Counted from the first letter of the stretch, positions 31,063-40,190 are shown. The stretch: 62,789 nucleotides of DNA from Planctomycetota bacterium (GCA_016872555.1 VGZO01000024.1:1-62789); one strand, 5' to 3'. Numbers and translations: made by a program. Notes: generated by a model not told the origin, from the letters alone.

Positions 31063-32548
31063 GCCACGCGGATTCATGAAGTACGAGCGCAGGGTCTCGG
31101 GCTACGCGCCGGTGCCCGAGCGCCTCCGGCACTACAACGAGTTCCTCACGATCCTGCCCCCTGAGGAGGTGCGCACGCAGGGGGCCCGCTGCATGGACTG
31201 CGGGGTGCCGTTCTGCCACACCGGCTGTCCGCTGGGGAACATCATTCCCGACTTCAACGACCTCGTGTTCCGCAACCAGTGGCACGAGGCGAGCCAGCGC
31301 CTCCACGCCACCAACAACTTCCCCGAGTTCACCGGCCGGGTCTGCCCGGCGCCGTGCGAGGCGGCCTGCGTGCTGGGCATCAACGCCGATCCGGTGGCCA
31401 TCAAGCAGATCGAGATGACGATCGCCGACCGGGCGTTCGCCGAGGGGTGGATCGTGCCGCAGCCGCCGGCGGAACGCTCCGGCAAGCGCGTCGCCGTGGT
31501 CGGGAGCGGCCCGGCCGGCCTGGCGGCCGCCCAGCAACTCAACCGCGCCGGCCACCATGTCACCGTGTTCGAGCGCGCCGACCGCCCTGGCGGCCTGCTG
31601 ATGTACGGGATCCCCGACTTCAAGCTCGAGAAGTGGCGCGTCTGGCGGCGGGTCGAGCAGCTCGAGGCCGAGGGAGTCGAGTTCCGCTGCTCGGTGAACG
31701 TCGGCGTCGATCTGCCGACGCAGCAGCTCGTCGAGCAGTACGACGCCCTCCTCCTCACGGGCGGCGCGACCCTCGGCCGCGATTTGCCGATCCCCGGCCG
31801 CCAGCTCGCCGGCGTCCACTACGCGATGGAGTTCCTCCCACAGCAGAACAAGCGGAACGCCGGCGACGACGTGCCGGCCCAGATCTCGGCGACCGGCAAG
31901 GACGTGATCGTGATCGGCGGCGGCGACACCGGCAGCGACTGCGACGGCACGAGCAACCGTCAGGGGGCACGGAGCCTGACGCAGTTCGAGCTCCTCCCCC
32001 AGCCGCCCGACCTCGGCAAGTATCCGCGGCGCGGCGAGCGCCCGGCGGCCACCCCCTGGCCGGCGTGGCCCTCGATCCTCCGCACCAGTTCGTCGCACGA
32101 GGAGGGCTGCCGGCGCGAGTGGGGGATCCTCACCAAGGAGTTCCTCGGCGACGACGCCGGCCGGCTCCGCGCCCTGCGCACCGTGCGGATCGAGTGGTAC
32201 CAGGATCCGGCGAGCGGTCAGCAGAAGTTCCGCGAGCTGGCCGGGACCGAGGAGGAGTGGCCGTGCCAGCTGGCGCTGTTGGCGATGGGGTTCGTCGGCC
32301 CGGAGAAGCACGGGCCGATCGCCGACCTCGGCATCGAGCTCGATCCGCGCGGCAACGTCAAAGCCGGTGCCGACTTCCACACCAGCCGCCAGGGGGTGTT
32401 CGCGGCCGGCGACATGCGCCGCGGGCAGTCGCTGGTGGTGTGGGCGATCCACGAGGGGCGCGAGGCAGCGCGGTCGATCGACCTGTGGCTCACCGGTCAG
32501 ACCAACCTCCCCAGCGTGTCGGCCGGTGAATTCGCCGTTCACGCCTGA
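31055..32548 (+). CDS. gltD: glutamate synthase small subunit
   Basis: A 497-residue flavoprotein that passes electrons from NADPH through FAD and two 4Fe-4S clusters to GltB. Cysteines 46, 49, 54 and 58 ([13 protein letters not shown]) and 97, 101, 105 (CPAPCEAAC) are the cluster ligands. GSGPAG at 150-155 binds FAD and GGGDTG at 288-293 the [22 protein letters not shown] is the usual C-terminal flavin motif. ATG 31055 overlaps the end of gltB by 8 bp, so translation is coupled. The gene converges with the HExxH-protein gene nine bases away, with no terminator hairpin visible. Confidence 0.97.
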
Positions 32549-32557
32549 GCGTGGCGG

Positions 32558-33916
32558 TCAACGGTCTGCGGCGATCTCGACGTCGTAGCCGCCGCGATTG
32601 TCGGCCAGGGCGCCGGGGGCGTCGTTGACGCGGAGGAACAGCGGCCCGTCGACGGCGCCACGCAGTTTTCCGCCGGCCCCGGTGGCGAGCACCTCGAAGG
32701 TGGGGCGGCGCCCCGCCTCGACGGCGCGCCACTGGGCGGCGAGCAGGCGGCCGATCGGGCGGCCGCGGTACCAGTCGAACGAGATCCCGTCGGGTTCGCT
32801 CTCGAGCGCCGTCGTGCCGGCGCTGCCGAGCCGGCAGCGGCCGGTGGCACGGAGCCGGTAGCCGCGCCCGGCAGCGAGGCTCACGCCGGCGTTCTGCCAG
32901 CCGCGGTCGGCGGCCACCGTCGCCCGGGCCGTCGCCGCCAGCGGCGGACCGGCCGTCCAGTCGATCACCATCCGCGGCAGGTCGTAGCCGTAGTCGATGT
33001 CGTCGAGGAAGGCGTCGAAGTCGCGGCCGGCGCTCCGCGCGTCGAACCCCGCCGTGGCGATGAGCCGCGCCGTGAACTCGCCGTCGAGCGCACCGCGCTC
33101 AGCCCGCGCGAATGCCCCGGCGTGGCGCGGGTGCCCCGAGAGCAGCGCCACCGCGGCCCATGCCGCGGCGTAGGCGGGGATCTCGGCGTGGAGCGCGGGG
33201 GGCAGCGCCACGACCTCCGACAGCGACGGCTGCGACGCGGTGCCGCGGAGGCGGCGCAGGGCGTCGATCCTCCCGAGCTGTTCGACGTCGGCCGCCCGCG
33301 CCGGGATCGGCGTCGGCTCGAACCGGCCGGCGACGAGGCGATGCGTGGCCAGCAGTTCGGCGATCCCCTCGGTGTACCACGGCGGTGTCGACGCCTCGCG
33401 GACCGTGGCCATGAAGGAGTGCACACCCTCGTGGAGGAGAAGATGGCGGCGGTAGGCGGGATTGGTCTGCTCGGCGAGCCAGAAGCGGTGGCCGGCCGAG
33501 AAGCCGTTGACGAAGTCGGGCACGCTGCCGTCGGGGGGCAGCAGGCCGGCGGAGCGGAAGCGTTCGCGGTCCTCCACCAGGCACCCGCAGACATGCCAGC
33601 CGGCGAGCGACTCAGGCACGAGCCCGAAGTGCCGGCACCAGGCCGGGACGGCGTCGTCGAACACGCAGGTGAGCTCGTCGATGCCGTCGCCGTCGCGCGC
33701 CGCGACGTCGGTGACGAGCGTGAGGTGGCGGCCGGCGACGACGCGGAGGCCGGCGCGTCGCGCCAGCGCCGCAAGCGGCGCCGGGTCGAACGGCTCGGCG
33801 GCCCGGCCCGCGGCCTCGAGCAGGACGAGCGCCGCGACGGCCCGGCAGGCAGCGCGGCGGGAGACCGATGGCGCGCCTCTCGCGCGCGGAAGAAGGGTCG
33901 ATCGATGACTCGCCAT
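32558..33916 (-). CDS. exported gluzincin-like protein with HExxH
   Basis: A 452-residue protein with a basic, Ala-rich start and hydrophobic stretch (about 18-38) that fits a signal peptide. The centre has LLLHEGVHSFM (HExxH) and, about 18 residues later, WYTEGIAELLATH, giving the second Glu expected of gluzincin metallopeptidases such as the peptidase-MA/DUF1570 type. The C-terminal third (GWQNAGVSLAAGRGYRLRA onward) looks like a separate beta-sandwich. Zinc-dependent proteolysis outside the cytoplasm is inferred. ATG 33916 begins the signal-like segment; the open frame further upstream is not protein-like. It is divergent from the nuclease gene. Confidence 0.8.
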   Translation of the reverse strand: MASHRSTLLPRARGAPSVSRRAACRAVAALVLLEAAGRAAEPFDPAPLAALARRAGLRVVAGRHLTLVTDVAARDGDGIDELTCVFDDAVPAWCRHFGLVPESLAGWHVCGCLVEDRERFRSAGLLPPDGSVPDFVNGFSAGHRFWLAEQTNPAYRRHLLLHEGVHSFMATVREASTPPWYTEGIAELLATHRLVAGRFEPTPIPARAADVEQLGRIDALRRLRGTASQPSLSEVVALPPALHAEIPAYAAAWAAVALLSGHPRHAGAFARAERGALDGEFTARLIATAGFDARSAGRDFDAFLDDIDYGYDLPRMVIDWTAGPPLAATARATVAADRGWQNAGVSLAAGRGYRLRATGRCRLGSAGTTALESEPDGISFDWYRGRPIGRLLAAQWRAVEAGRRPTFEVLATGAGGKLRGAVDGPLFLRVNDAPGALADNRGGYDVEIAADR

Positions 33917-34038
33917 GTTCCCCAGTTCATCCGCTTCACCGGGATGCGGCAAGGCGACCGGGGAGGTGGCCGACAAAGTCACGGTCTTCCGCCCGAACCG
34001 CCGAAACAACCCCTGCGGCGCCCCTGCCGCGCCGTGAC

Positions 34039-34043
34039 GGAGG
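34039..34043 (+). promoter_or_regulatory. ribosome binding site deciding a GTG start
   Basis: GGAGG at 34039-34043 is seven bases before GTG 34051, while the nearby ATG 34060 is 16 bases away. This favours the GTG as start of the thermonuclease-like gene. Confidence 0.6.
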
Positions 34044-34050
34044 CCCGGCG

Positions 34051-35433
34051 GTGCTGTCGATGCGGAGCAAACGAGCGGGGCCTTGCAGAGCCGTGTCGCT
34101 GCCGTGGGCGGTGGCGATCGCGGTGTTCTGCGCGGCGCTCGTCCCCGCCCGGGGGGCTGACGACACGCCGGGGGCGACGGGCTCGCCGGCTGTTTCCGGA
34201 ACAGGTGCCGCGGCGGCCCCCGCGCCCTACCGTTCGACCAGCGCGGTGCCGATCGGCCAGGCACCGGCCTTCGCCAGCGCGGTGATCCAGGGGGGCACGA
34301 TCCCGCCGGGCTGGCAGCCACAGGCGGTGACGTGGCCGGCGATCGGCGGTGATGGACGACCGACGACGATGGTCGTCGCCCCGACGTACACGTTCACCTA
34401 CGCCGTCGGACCGCCGGTGCCGATGGCGGTTCCCGTCGCCCGGCCGCAGGTCGTGGCCCGCCCGCAGGCGGTGCCCGGCTGGACCTACGCGATGCAGTCG
34501 GCTGCGCCGGCCGGCTATCAACTGCCCACGCAGGTCGCGCGCCCGGTCCCGTGGCAGTATCCCCCCGGCGCGCCGGTGCTGGCGGGGACACCGATCGTCG
34601 CCCCGGGCCCGCCGCCGGTCATGCAGCCGATGATGCCGCCGCCGATGATGGTTGCCCCGGCACCGCCGCAGCCGCTCGCGTACCCGCCGCCGATCTATGC
34701 CGGCCCGCCATCGGCGCCGCAGTCGCTGCCGGTCGCGGCGGCGCCCCCGCCGTTCATCCAGCCGGCGGCGCCCGACCAGTGGGTGCCCGGTGTGGCGGCA
34801 TCCGGGGCGCCGGCCAACGTCGGCCAACCCGGCAACGCTGTCGGCCAGTCACTTGCCGCCGCGGCGCCGCCGGTGATCGCAGGAAGCGCGGCGGCGATCG
34901 CGGCGGGGCAGCCTTCCAATCCGCCCCCGCCGGTCGCGCCGCAGTCGGCGCCGCTCGTGCCGGTCGCGACCGGGCCGGCAGCCCCGGCCGGCGCCGCGCC
35001 CCGCGGCACCGTCCACGTGTGGCGCGTCGTCGGGGTCCACGACGGCGACACGATCACCTGCCTCGACGAGACCAACGTCCAGCAGAAGGTGCGCCTCGCG
35101 GAGATCGACGCTCCGGAGATCGGCCAGGACTACGGCAAGGTGTCGCGCGAGGCGCTCGCCGACCTCGTGTTCGGCAAGACCGTCCAGGTCGTCGACCAGG
35201 GCAAAGACCGCTACGGCCGTTGGATCGGCCGTGTCAGCGTCGGTGGCACCGACGTCAACCGGCAATTGGTCGCCAGCGGCAACGCCTGGCACTACGCCAC
35301 CTACTCCCAAGACGCCGCGCTGGCAGGGCTCCAAGCCCAGGCCCAGGCCCAGCGGCTCGGACTGTGGGCCGAAGCCAACCCCACGCCGCCGTGGGACTAC
35401 CGCCGCGCCAGCCAGCCACCGGCGACGACCTGA
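34051..35433 (+). CDS. secreted thermonuclease (SNase)-like protein with Pro/Ala-rich stalk
   Basis: A 460-residue protein. An N-terminal signal segment (about 14-33, VSLPWAVAIAVFCAALVPAR) is followed by roughly 280 residues of low-complexity Pro, Ala, Gly and Val sequence and then a C-terminal staphylococcal-nuclease domain (about 325-450). GVHDGDTITC, VRLAEIDAPEIGQDYGK, the SREAL helix and DRYGRWIG carry the two catalytic arginines and the glutamate of the family in their usual order. It should cut nucleic acid outside the cell membrane, with the stalk spanning the periplasm or wall (inference). GTG 34051 is chosen by its ribosome binding site. A terminator follows. Confidence 0.88.
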   Translation: MLSMRSKRAGPCRAVSLPWAVAIAVFCAALVPARGADDTPGATGSPAVSGTGAAAAPAPYRSTSAVPIGQAPAFASAVIQGGTIPPGWQPQAVTWPAIGGDGRPTTMVVAPTYTFTYAVGPPVPMAVPVARPQVVARPQAVPGWTYAMQSAAPAGYQLPTQVARPVPWQYPPGAPVLAGTPIVAPGPPPVMQPMMPPPMMVAPAPPQPLAYPPPIYAGPPSAPQSLPVAAAPPPFIQPAAPDQWVPGVAASGAPANVGQPGNAVGQSLAAAAPPVIAGSAAAIAAGQPSNPPPPVAPQSAPLVPVATGPAAPAGAAPRGTVHVWRVVGVHDGDTITCLDETNVQQKVRLAEIDAPEIGQDYGKVSREALADLVFGKTVQVVDQGKDRYGRWIGRVSVGGTDVNRQLVASGNAWHYATYSQDAALAGLQAQAQAQRLGLWAEANPTPPWDYRRASQPPATT

Positions 35434-35454
35434 GGCGGAGCGGCACGACCGGCC

Positions 35455-35475
35455 GCCGGGCCTGCGCCCGGTTTT
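35455..35475 (+). terminator. intrinsic terminator after the nuclease gene
   Basis: CCGGGC (35456-35461), loop CTGC, GCCCGG (35466-35471), then TTTT. A G-U pair extends the stem by one. It lies 22 bp after the nuclease stop, between convergent genes. Confidence 0.65.
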
Positions 35476-35511
35476 GGGCCAGGGCATCCCCAGGGCGCTC
35501 GGGCCGCCGGC

Positions 35512-36336
35512 TCAGCGCCCGCGCTGATCGCGCTTCGCCTGCTTGATCTTCACGCGTGCCGCGGCATGGCCGCTGCGGCGCGTGTCGAGCCCTTGCACCG
35601 CCAGCCGACGGGCCTTGGCGGCGGTGGCCGCGGAGCGCTGCTTCGCCCGATCGAACTGGATCGCCTGGTTACCAGCCTGGGCGCCGAGCGCGGCCCGGAG
35701 CCCGGCATTGCGGACCTTCTTCGACACCTTCCTCGAGTCTGCGGCCGGCCGGGGGGCCGGTGCGGGCGGGGCCGGTGGATTGGCGGCAGCCACGACCTTG
35801 CGGAGCGTCTGCTCGACGATGCCAGCCGCGGGTGCCGCGGCCTTCGCCGGGCGGGCGGGGAGCGTCGGCCGGGCTGCCGTCCGGCGCGAGGCCCGCGTCA
35901 CGATCTTCTTGCCGCGCCCCTTCTGCCCGGCGTCGGTCTTGAGACGCACCTTGGCCGGCGTCCGTTTGGCGGTGACGGTCGTCGACAGCTCGGCGAGCCG
36001 CCGCTCGAACCGTGCCACGGCGCCATGAAACAGGTCGAGTTTCTCGCGGCTCCGGCTGGCGGCGACGTCGATCCGCGCCGCGGCGCGGCGCTTGTTGGCC
36101 CGCTGCTGGCCGCTGGTGAGAGCGTGCCATTTGTCGCGGAGGGCCCGGGCCTGCTTGGAGGCAGCGGCGACCTGCTCGTGGGTGGCTTTCGCGAGGCTCG
36201 CGCCGAGGCTCGAGTCGAAGATCCGCTGCTCGGCCGCCGTGAACAGTTCGCGGGCACGCTCGAGGACCGCTGCCGGGAGCTCACCGATCGTGTGGGCCGT
36301 GTGGGCCGCGCTCGTGGACCGCTTCGCCTTCGCCAT
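35512..36336 (-). CDS. very basic Ala/Lys/Arg-rich protein
   Basis: A 274-residue protein with a strongly basic composition. The first 130 residues are helical with mixed charge (AAVLERARELFTAAEQRIF, SREKLDLFHGAVARFERRLAEL). The middle (about 130-200) is Pro/Ala/Lys-rich and flexible. The end is again basic (KAKQRSAATAAKARRLAV-like, ending RDQRGR). No signal peptide, membrane helix or catalytic motif. The composition recalls histone-H1-like or nucleoid-associated proteins, but no family is recognised. The start at ATG 36336 (MAKAKRSTSAAH) is the only good one. It converges with the nuclease gene. Confidence 0.75.
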   Translation of the reverse strand: MAKAKRSTSAAHTAHTIGELPAAVLERARELFTAAEQRIFDSSLGASLAKATHEQVAAASKQARALRDKWHALTSGQQRANKRRAAARIDVAASRSREKLDLFHGAVARFERRLAELSTTVTAKRTPAKVRLKTDAGQKGRGKKIVTRASRRTAARPTLPARPAKAAAPAAGIVEQTLRKVVAAANPPAPPAPAPRPAADSRKVSKKVRNAGLRAALGAQAGNQAIQFDRAKQRSAATAAKARRLAVQGLDTRRSGHAAARVKIKQAKRDQRGR

Positions 36337-36412
36337 GGACTTCTGCCTCGACGGGTGTCATCCACCGGGCCGGGACGCGACCGGGCGTTCGACAGTGCCG
36401 CGGCAGTCAGTT

Positions 36413-37150
36413 TCAGCGGCCACCGCCGCCACCGCTCCGCTTGGCGCGGGCTTCGTCCATCATCCGCCGGTATTCGGTTCGACGGGCCCGATCATCGGGG
36501 CTCGTGCGATTGATGCCGGCGAGCCGTCGGGCGTTCGATGCATCCTCGCTGCTCCCACGCCGGCCGCCTCCCGGAGGCCCACCGCCTCCCGGCGGACCGC
36601 CGCGCCCACTCCCGCCCGGAGGCCCACCACGGCCTGCGTTTTGCTGGCCATCGGGGCGCGGGGGGCGAGGTTGATTTCCTTCCTGCTGGCGGCGGGCCAT
36701 CCACTCCTTCCGCCGGTCCTCCTCCGACTTCAACCGCCGGTCCATCTCGGCCTGCCGCTGCTGCGGCGGCAGCGCGAAGAACGAATTGGCCGCCGCCCGC
36801 TCGCGAGCCTCGATCAGCCGCATCATCTGCTCTTCACGCACCTCACGGGGAACGTCGCGCATCTTCTCGAACATCCCCCGCATGCCGTCGAACGACTCGG
36901 TGTAGGGCTTCTCGTTGCGGGCCATCTTGTCGAGGTCGGCGACCTGCTGATCGACGAGCGACTTGAACTCGGCGACGTTCTTCGGAGTCGTGAACCAGCC
37001 GAGAAAGAACCCGGCAACCCCGACGGTAGAACCGAGCAGGAGCAGCAGGAGGAGAATCCAGAACACCCAGCCCCCTTTGCCCGATCCCTTGCGTTCGGCC
37101 GCGAGCTCCCGAAGGGCACGCCGGGTGTCGGCAGCGGACACAGTGGCCAT
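36413..37150 (-). CDS. membrane-anchored protein with Gly/Pro-rich region
   Basis: A 245-residue protein. A short cytoplasmic start is followed by one membrane helix (about 28-51, WVFWILLLLLLLGSTVGVAG). A charged helical section follows (about 55-150, FEKMRDVPREVREEQMMRLI, QQRQAEMDRRLKSEEDRRKE), then a Gly/Pro/Arg-rich stretch (about 165-200), then a basic helix ending in RSGGGGGR. No enzyme motif is seen. The layout suggests a scaffold or an envelope protein that binds something acidic. It lies 76 bp upstream of the basic-protein gene on the same strand, so the two may share a transcript. Confidence 0.75.
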   Translation of the reverse strand: MATVSAADTRRALRELAAERKGSGKGGWVFWILLLLLLLGSTVGVAGFFLGWFTTPKNVAEFKSLVDQQVADLDKMARNEKPYTESFDGMRGMFEKMRDVPREVREEQMMRLIEARERAAANSFFALPPQQRQAEMDRRLKSEEDRRKEWMARRQQEGNQPRPPRPDGQQNAGRGGPPGGSGRGGPPGGGGPPGGGRRGSSEDASNARRLAGINRTSPDDRARRTEYRRMMDEARAKRSGGGGGR

Positions 37151-37632
37151 GGAAGCTCTCCTGACAGGTGCGGTGGCGGTGCCAGCCCGGGGCGCGATCG
37201 GCCGCCGGAAGGTGCCCCAACAGGGGCAAACCGGGGTGGACAGGTCGTTCTAACGGCCATTTCCCCTGCAAGGTTGCGGCGCTCAGGCTGAGAGGCGACC
37301 AAGGCCGTGAAAACCCTCGTGCGGGGTGCACAGCCGGCGACCCGCGCCGACGCGTTTGCCCCCTTTATGGGGGTCAGTCGCCGCCCCGCAGCCGCCGGTC
37401 CGCCAGTGCCCGTGCACCGAGCGCACGCGAGCTTCTCTGTGTCGACGGTTCTCTCCTGCCCCGCGGCCGGCGGGGAGGATCACGCCGGCGGTACCGAGCC
37501 CGGTTCGGCGCCAGCATGGCCTGGGGCCCGGTGATCGGCTCGGTGGCGACCGCAGAGGCGGGGAATCGAGCCTGCTACCGAGGGGTATACTCGCCGCCGC
37601 GACTGCCGCTGACGGCATCCGGGGCCACTCCC
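37151..37632. other. 482-bp divergent intergenic region
   Basis: No gene is supported. Two short hairpins are visible: TGCCCC/GGGGCA at 37213-37228 and CCCCC/GGGGG at 37359-37373, neither with a T-run. A good -10 hexamer TATACT lies at 37586-37591, 42 bp before the next ATG, but with no convincing -35. Divergent promoters for the genes at 36413-37150 and 37633-38052 should be here. Confidence 0.45.
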
Positions 37633-38052
37633 ATGGCAGAAGACATTGCCCGATCGTCGCTGTCGATCGCCGACCTGGAACGACACCACGGCATCCCGGC
37701 AGACACCTACTGCGGTCTCACCGCCGACGACATGAGCCGGGCGATCGTCGCCTACCACGGCAGCCCGCGGGAGCCGGGCGCACCGGTCGGCTACTGGCCG
37801 ATCGGCTCCCCCGAAACGCGTCTGGCCCGGCTGCGCGACGAGTTTGGCCCCGAGGCGGACATCGAACGGATCCTGCTGCTCGAGCAGTTCTTCGGGGCGC
37901 GCGTGAGCCGGGCACTGAACCTCGACTGGATGCTGCCCGACGCCGAGTTCGACCGTGCGGTGGCCGACGGCCTGCGGCGGTCGTTTCCCGAGCTCAGCGA
38001 GGACGCCCGGACGGTGATCGCCGGCAATTACTCGTACAGCCACGCGAAATGA
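37633..38052 (+). CDS. conserved-looking hypothetical protein upstream of kynU
   Basis: A 139-residue acidic soluble protein with no signal peptide or membrane helix. It reads as well-formed helices (SIADLERHHGIPADTYCGLT, RLARLRDEFGPEADIERILL, FDRAVADGLRRSFPELSEDA). I do not recognise a family. The start at ATG 37633 is the first in-frame start that gives protein-like sequence; a -10-like TATACT precedes it. It is 76 bp upstream of kynU on the same strand and may be part of that operon, though nothing in it points to tryptophan catabolism. Confidence 0.75.
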   Translation: MAEDIARSSLSIADLERHHGIPADTYCGLTADDMSRAIVAYHGSPREPGAPVGYWPIGSPETRLARLRDEFGPEADIERILLLEQFFGARVSRALNLDWMLPDAEFDRAVADGLRRSFPELSEDARTVIAGNYSYSHAK

Positions 38053-38128
38053 CGCGGCCGCCGTCGTTGGCGCCGGCGTGTCGCCGGGATGCGGCACACC
38101 CCCTCGGTCGTCGGCGGAGAGCGATCGC

Positions 38129-39361
38129 ATGAACCGATCCGAGTGCGAAGCCCTCGACCGGGACGATCCGCTCGCCCCGAAGCGCGGTGCCTTCGCCATT
38201 CCCGCGGGGCTGATCTACCTCGACGGCAATTCGCTCGGGGTGCTTCCGGCCCACGTGCCGGGGCGCGTGCGCGAGGTGGTGGAGACGCAGTGGGGCGGAT
38301 CGCTGATCCGATCGTGGAACGAGCACGGCTGGCTGACGCTGCCGCGCCGGGTGGGCGATCGGATCGCGCGGCTGATCGGCGCGCCGGCCGGGAGCGTCGT
38401 CGCGGGCGACACGATCTCGGTCAATCTCTTCAAGCTCCTCGGCGCCGCCGCGCAACTCGCCGGCCCGCGTCGCGTCATCCTCTCTGACGACGGAAATTTT
38501 CCCTCCGATCTGTACGTCGCCCAGGGCTTCCGCGACCTCGTCGACGACGGTTACACGCTCGAGATCGTCGCTCCGGAGGAGGTCGCGGACGCGATCGACG
38601 AGCGCGTCGCCTTCACGATGCTCACGGAGGTCGATTACCGCACGGCGCGCCGCCACGACATGCGGGCCGTGACGGCCAAGGCCCATGCCCGGGGCGCGCG
38701 GGTGATCTGGGATCTCGCCCATTCGGCCGGGGCGATCCCGGTCGACCTCGCCGCCGCGGGGGCCGATTTCGCCGTCGGGTGCACCTACAAATACCTCAAC
38801 GGCGGACCGGGCTCCCCCGCCTTCCTCTACGTCCGCCCCGATCTCCAGGACCTCGTGCGGCCGCCGCTCACCGGCTGGTGGGGCCACGCCGAACCGTTCG
38901 CCTTCACGCCGGACTACCGGCCCGCGCCGGGGATCGACCGCTTCCAGTGCGGCACGCAGCCGATCCTCTCGATGGCGGCCCTCGATGCGGCGCTCGACGT
39001 GTGGGATGGCATCGTGATGCGTGACGTGCGCGAGAAGTCACTCGCCCTGTGCAGCCTGTTCATCGATCTCATCGAGGAGCGCTGCGCCCGCCACGGCGTC
39101 ACGGTGACCGGCCCGCGCGAGACAGCCGCGCGGGGGTCGCACGTGTCGCTCCGCCACCCCCAGGGCCATGCGGTGATGCAGGCGCTGATCGCCTCCGGTG
39201 TCGTCGGCGATTTTCGCGCCCCCGACATGATGCGTTTCGGCTTCGCCCCGCTGTACACCCGATTCACCGACGCGTTCGACGCCGTGGCGGTCATGGCGGG
39301 GATCCTCGACACGCGCCGGTGGGACGAGCCTCGATTTCAATCGCGGAGGGCCGTCACGTGA
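38129..39361 (+). CDS. kynU: kynureninase
   Basis: A 410-residue PLP enzyme that splits kynurenine into anthranilate and alanine. LIYLDGNSLG opens the fold. ISVNLFKLL holds the phosphate, WDLAHSAGAIPVDL carries the PLP-pairing Asp195, and CTYKYLNGGPGSPAF contains the Schiff-base Lys221. WWGHAEPF and FQCGTQPILSM are further kynureninase blocks. ATG 38129 gives the usual length and has a GGAGAG ribosome binding site upstream. Its TGA overlaps the kynB GTG start as GTGA. With kynB it covers formylkynurenine to anthranilate; no tryptophan dioxygenase is in the window. Confidence 0.95.
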   Translation: MNRSECEALDRDDPLAPKRGAFAIPAGLIYLDGNSLGVLPAHVPGRVREVVETQWGGSLIRSWNEHGWLTLPRRVGDRIARLIGAPAGSVVAGDTISVNLFKLLGAAAQLAGPRRVILSDDGNFPSDLYVAQGFRDLVDDGYTLEIVAPEEVADAIDERVAFTMLTEVDYRTARRHDMRAVTAKAHARGARVIWDLAHSAGAIPVDLAAAGADFAVGCTYKYLNGGPGSPAFLYVRPDLQDLVRPPLTGWWGHAEPFAFTPDYRPAPGIDRFQCGTQPILSMAALDAALDVWDGIVMRDVREKSLALCSLFIDLIEERCARHGVTVTGPRETAARGSHVSLRHPQGHAVMQALIASGVVGDFRAPDMMRFGFAPLYTRFTDAFDAVAVMAGILDTRRWDEPRFQSRRAVT

Positions 39362-39978
39362 TCATCGACATCACCCAGCCGCTGGCGCCCGGCATGGCGG
39401 TGTTTCCCGGCGATGCCCCCTACGCCGAAGACTGGACGTGCCGGATCGGCGCGACGTCGCCGGTCAACGTCGCGCGCGTGGCATTCTCCGTCCACTGCGG
39501 GACCCATGCCGACGCACCGCTGCACTACGACGCCCAGGGCACCGCGGCGGCGGGCCTGGATCTCGCGCCGTTCATCGGCCCATGCCGCGTGATCGACGCG
39601 CGGGGGCCGGGCCCGCTGTGCGAGCCCGGCGCGATCGCGGCCGCCCTGGAGGGAGCGCCGTCGCGGATCCTCCTGCGGCTGATGGACCGGCTCGACCCGC
39701 TCGTCTGGCCGACCGGGTTCCGGGCGCTGGCCCCGGAGACGATCGCGCTGTTGGCGTCGTGCGGCGTGGTCCTCGTGGGTGTCGACACGCCATCGGTCGA
39801 TCCCGAGACCTCGAAGTCGCTTCCCGCCCATCACGCCTGCTGCCGGGCCGAAATGCGGATCCTCGAGAATCTCGTCCTCGCGCATGTGGAGCCTGACGAC
39901 TACGAGCTGGTGGCGCTGCCCCTGAAGTTCACGAACCTCGATGCCAGCCCGGTGCGGGCGGTGCTGCGGCGCGGATGA
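39358..39978 (+). CDS. kynB: arylformamidase (kynurenine formamidase)
   Basis: A 206-residue cyclase-family metal hydrolase that removes the formyl group from N-formylkynurenine. The HxxxHxDxPxH signature is present (His46, His50, Asp52, His56 in HCGTHADAPLHY). VVLVGVDTPSVDP and ALPLKFTNLDASPVR are the usual later blocks. The start is GTG 39358, fixed by the GTGA overlap with kynU, by GGAGGG at about 39345-39350 and by the typical opening IIDITQPLAPG. No other start is near. Clear operon partner of kynU. Confidence 0.94.
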   Translation: MIIDITQPLAPGMAVFPGDAPYAEDWTCRIGATSPVNVARVAFSVHCGTHADAPLHYDAQGTAAAGLDLAPFIGPCRVIDARGPGPLCEPGAIAAALEGAPSRILLRLMDRLDPLVWPTGFRALAPETIALLASCGVVLVGVDTPSVDPETSKSLPAHHACCRAEMRILENLVLAHVEPDDYELVALPLKFTNLDASPVRAVLRRG

Positions 39979-40101
39979 GGTAGCACCCCCTTCTGAAAAT
40001 CGCGGGTGGCAGAGGTCGGGCATCCGGCTCCGATGGTGAGGGAAGCCCGTTCAGCCTCCCGATCCTCACGGATCTCGGAGCGCGGGGCGTGAGCCCGTTG
40101 G

Positions 40102-40129
40102 TTGCCAACGCGCTCGGATCGGCTATGAT
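40102..40129 (+). promoter_or_regulatory. sigma-70-like promoter for the DUF1559 gene
   Basis: TTGCCA at 40102-40107, a 16-bp spacer and TATGAT at 40124-40129 (five of six -10 consensus bases). Transcription would start about 40136, at the beginning of the AT-rich inverted repeat and about 55 bp before the ATG. Confidence 0.6.
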
Positions 40130-40134
40130 TTTGA

Positions 40135-40161
40135 GTAATCAAAAAAATTATTTTTGATCAC
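40135..40161. promoter_or_regulatory. AT-rich inverted repeat (operator or leader hairpin)
   Basis: Arms of 11 bases, GTAATCAAAAA (40135-40145) and TTTTTGATCAC (40151-40161), match at 10 of 11 positions around a 5-bp AATTA centre. In a strongly GC-rich genome this run is exceptional. It begins about 5 bp after the -10 element, so it could bind a repressor or form a hairpin at the RNA 5' end. Confidence 0.5.
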
Positions 40162-40190
40162 AAAAAAAGCTGTTCCGCGAGGGTGCTGCG

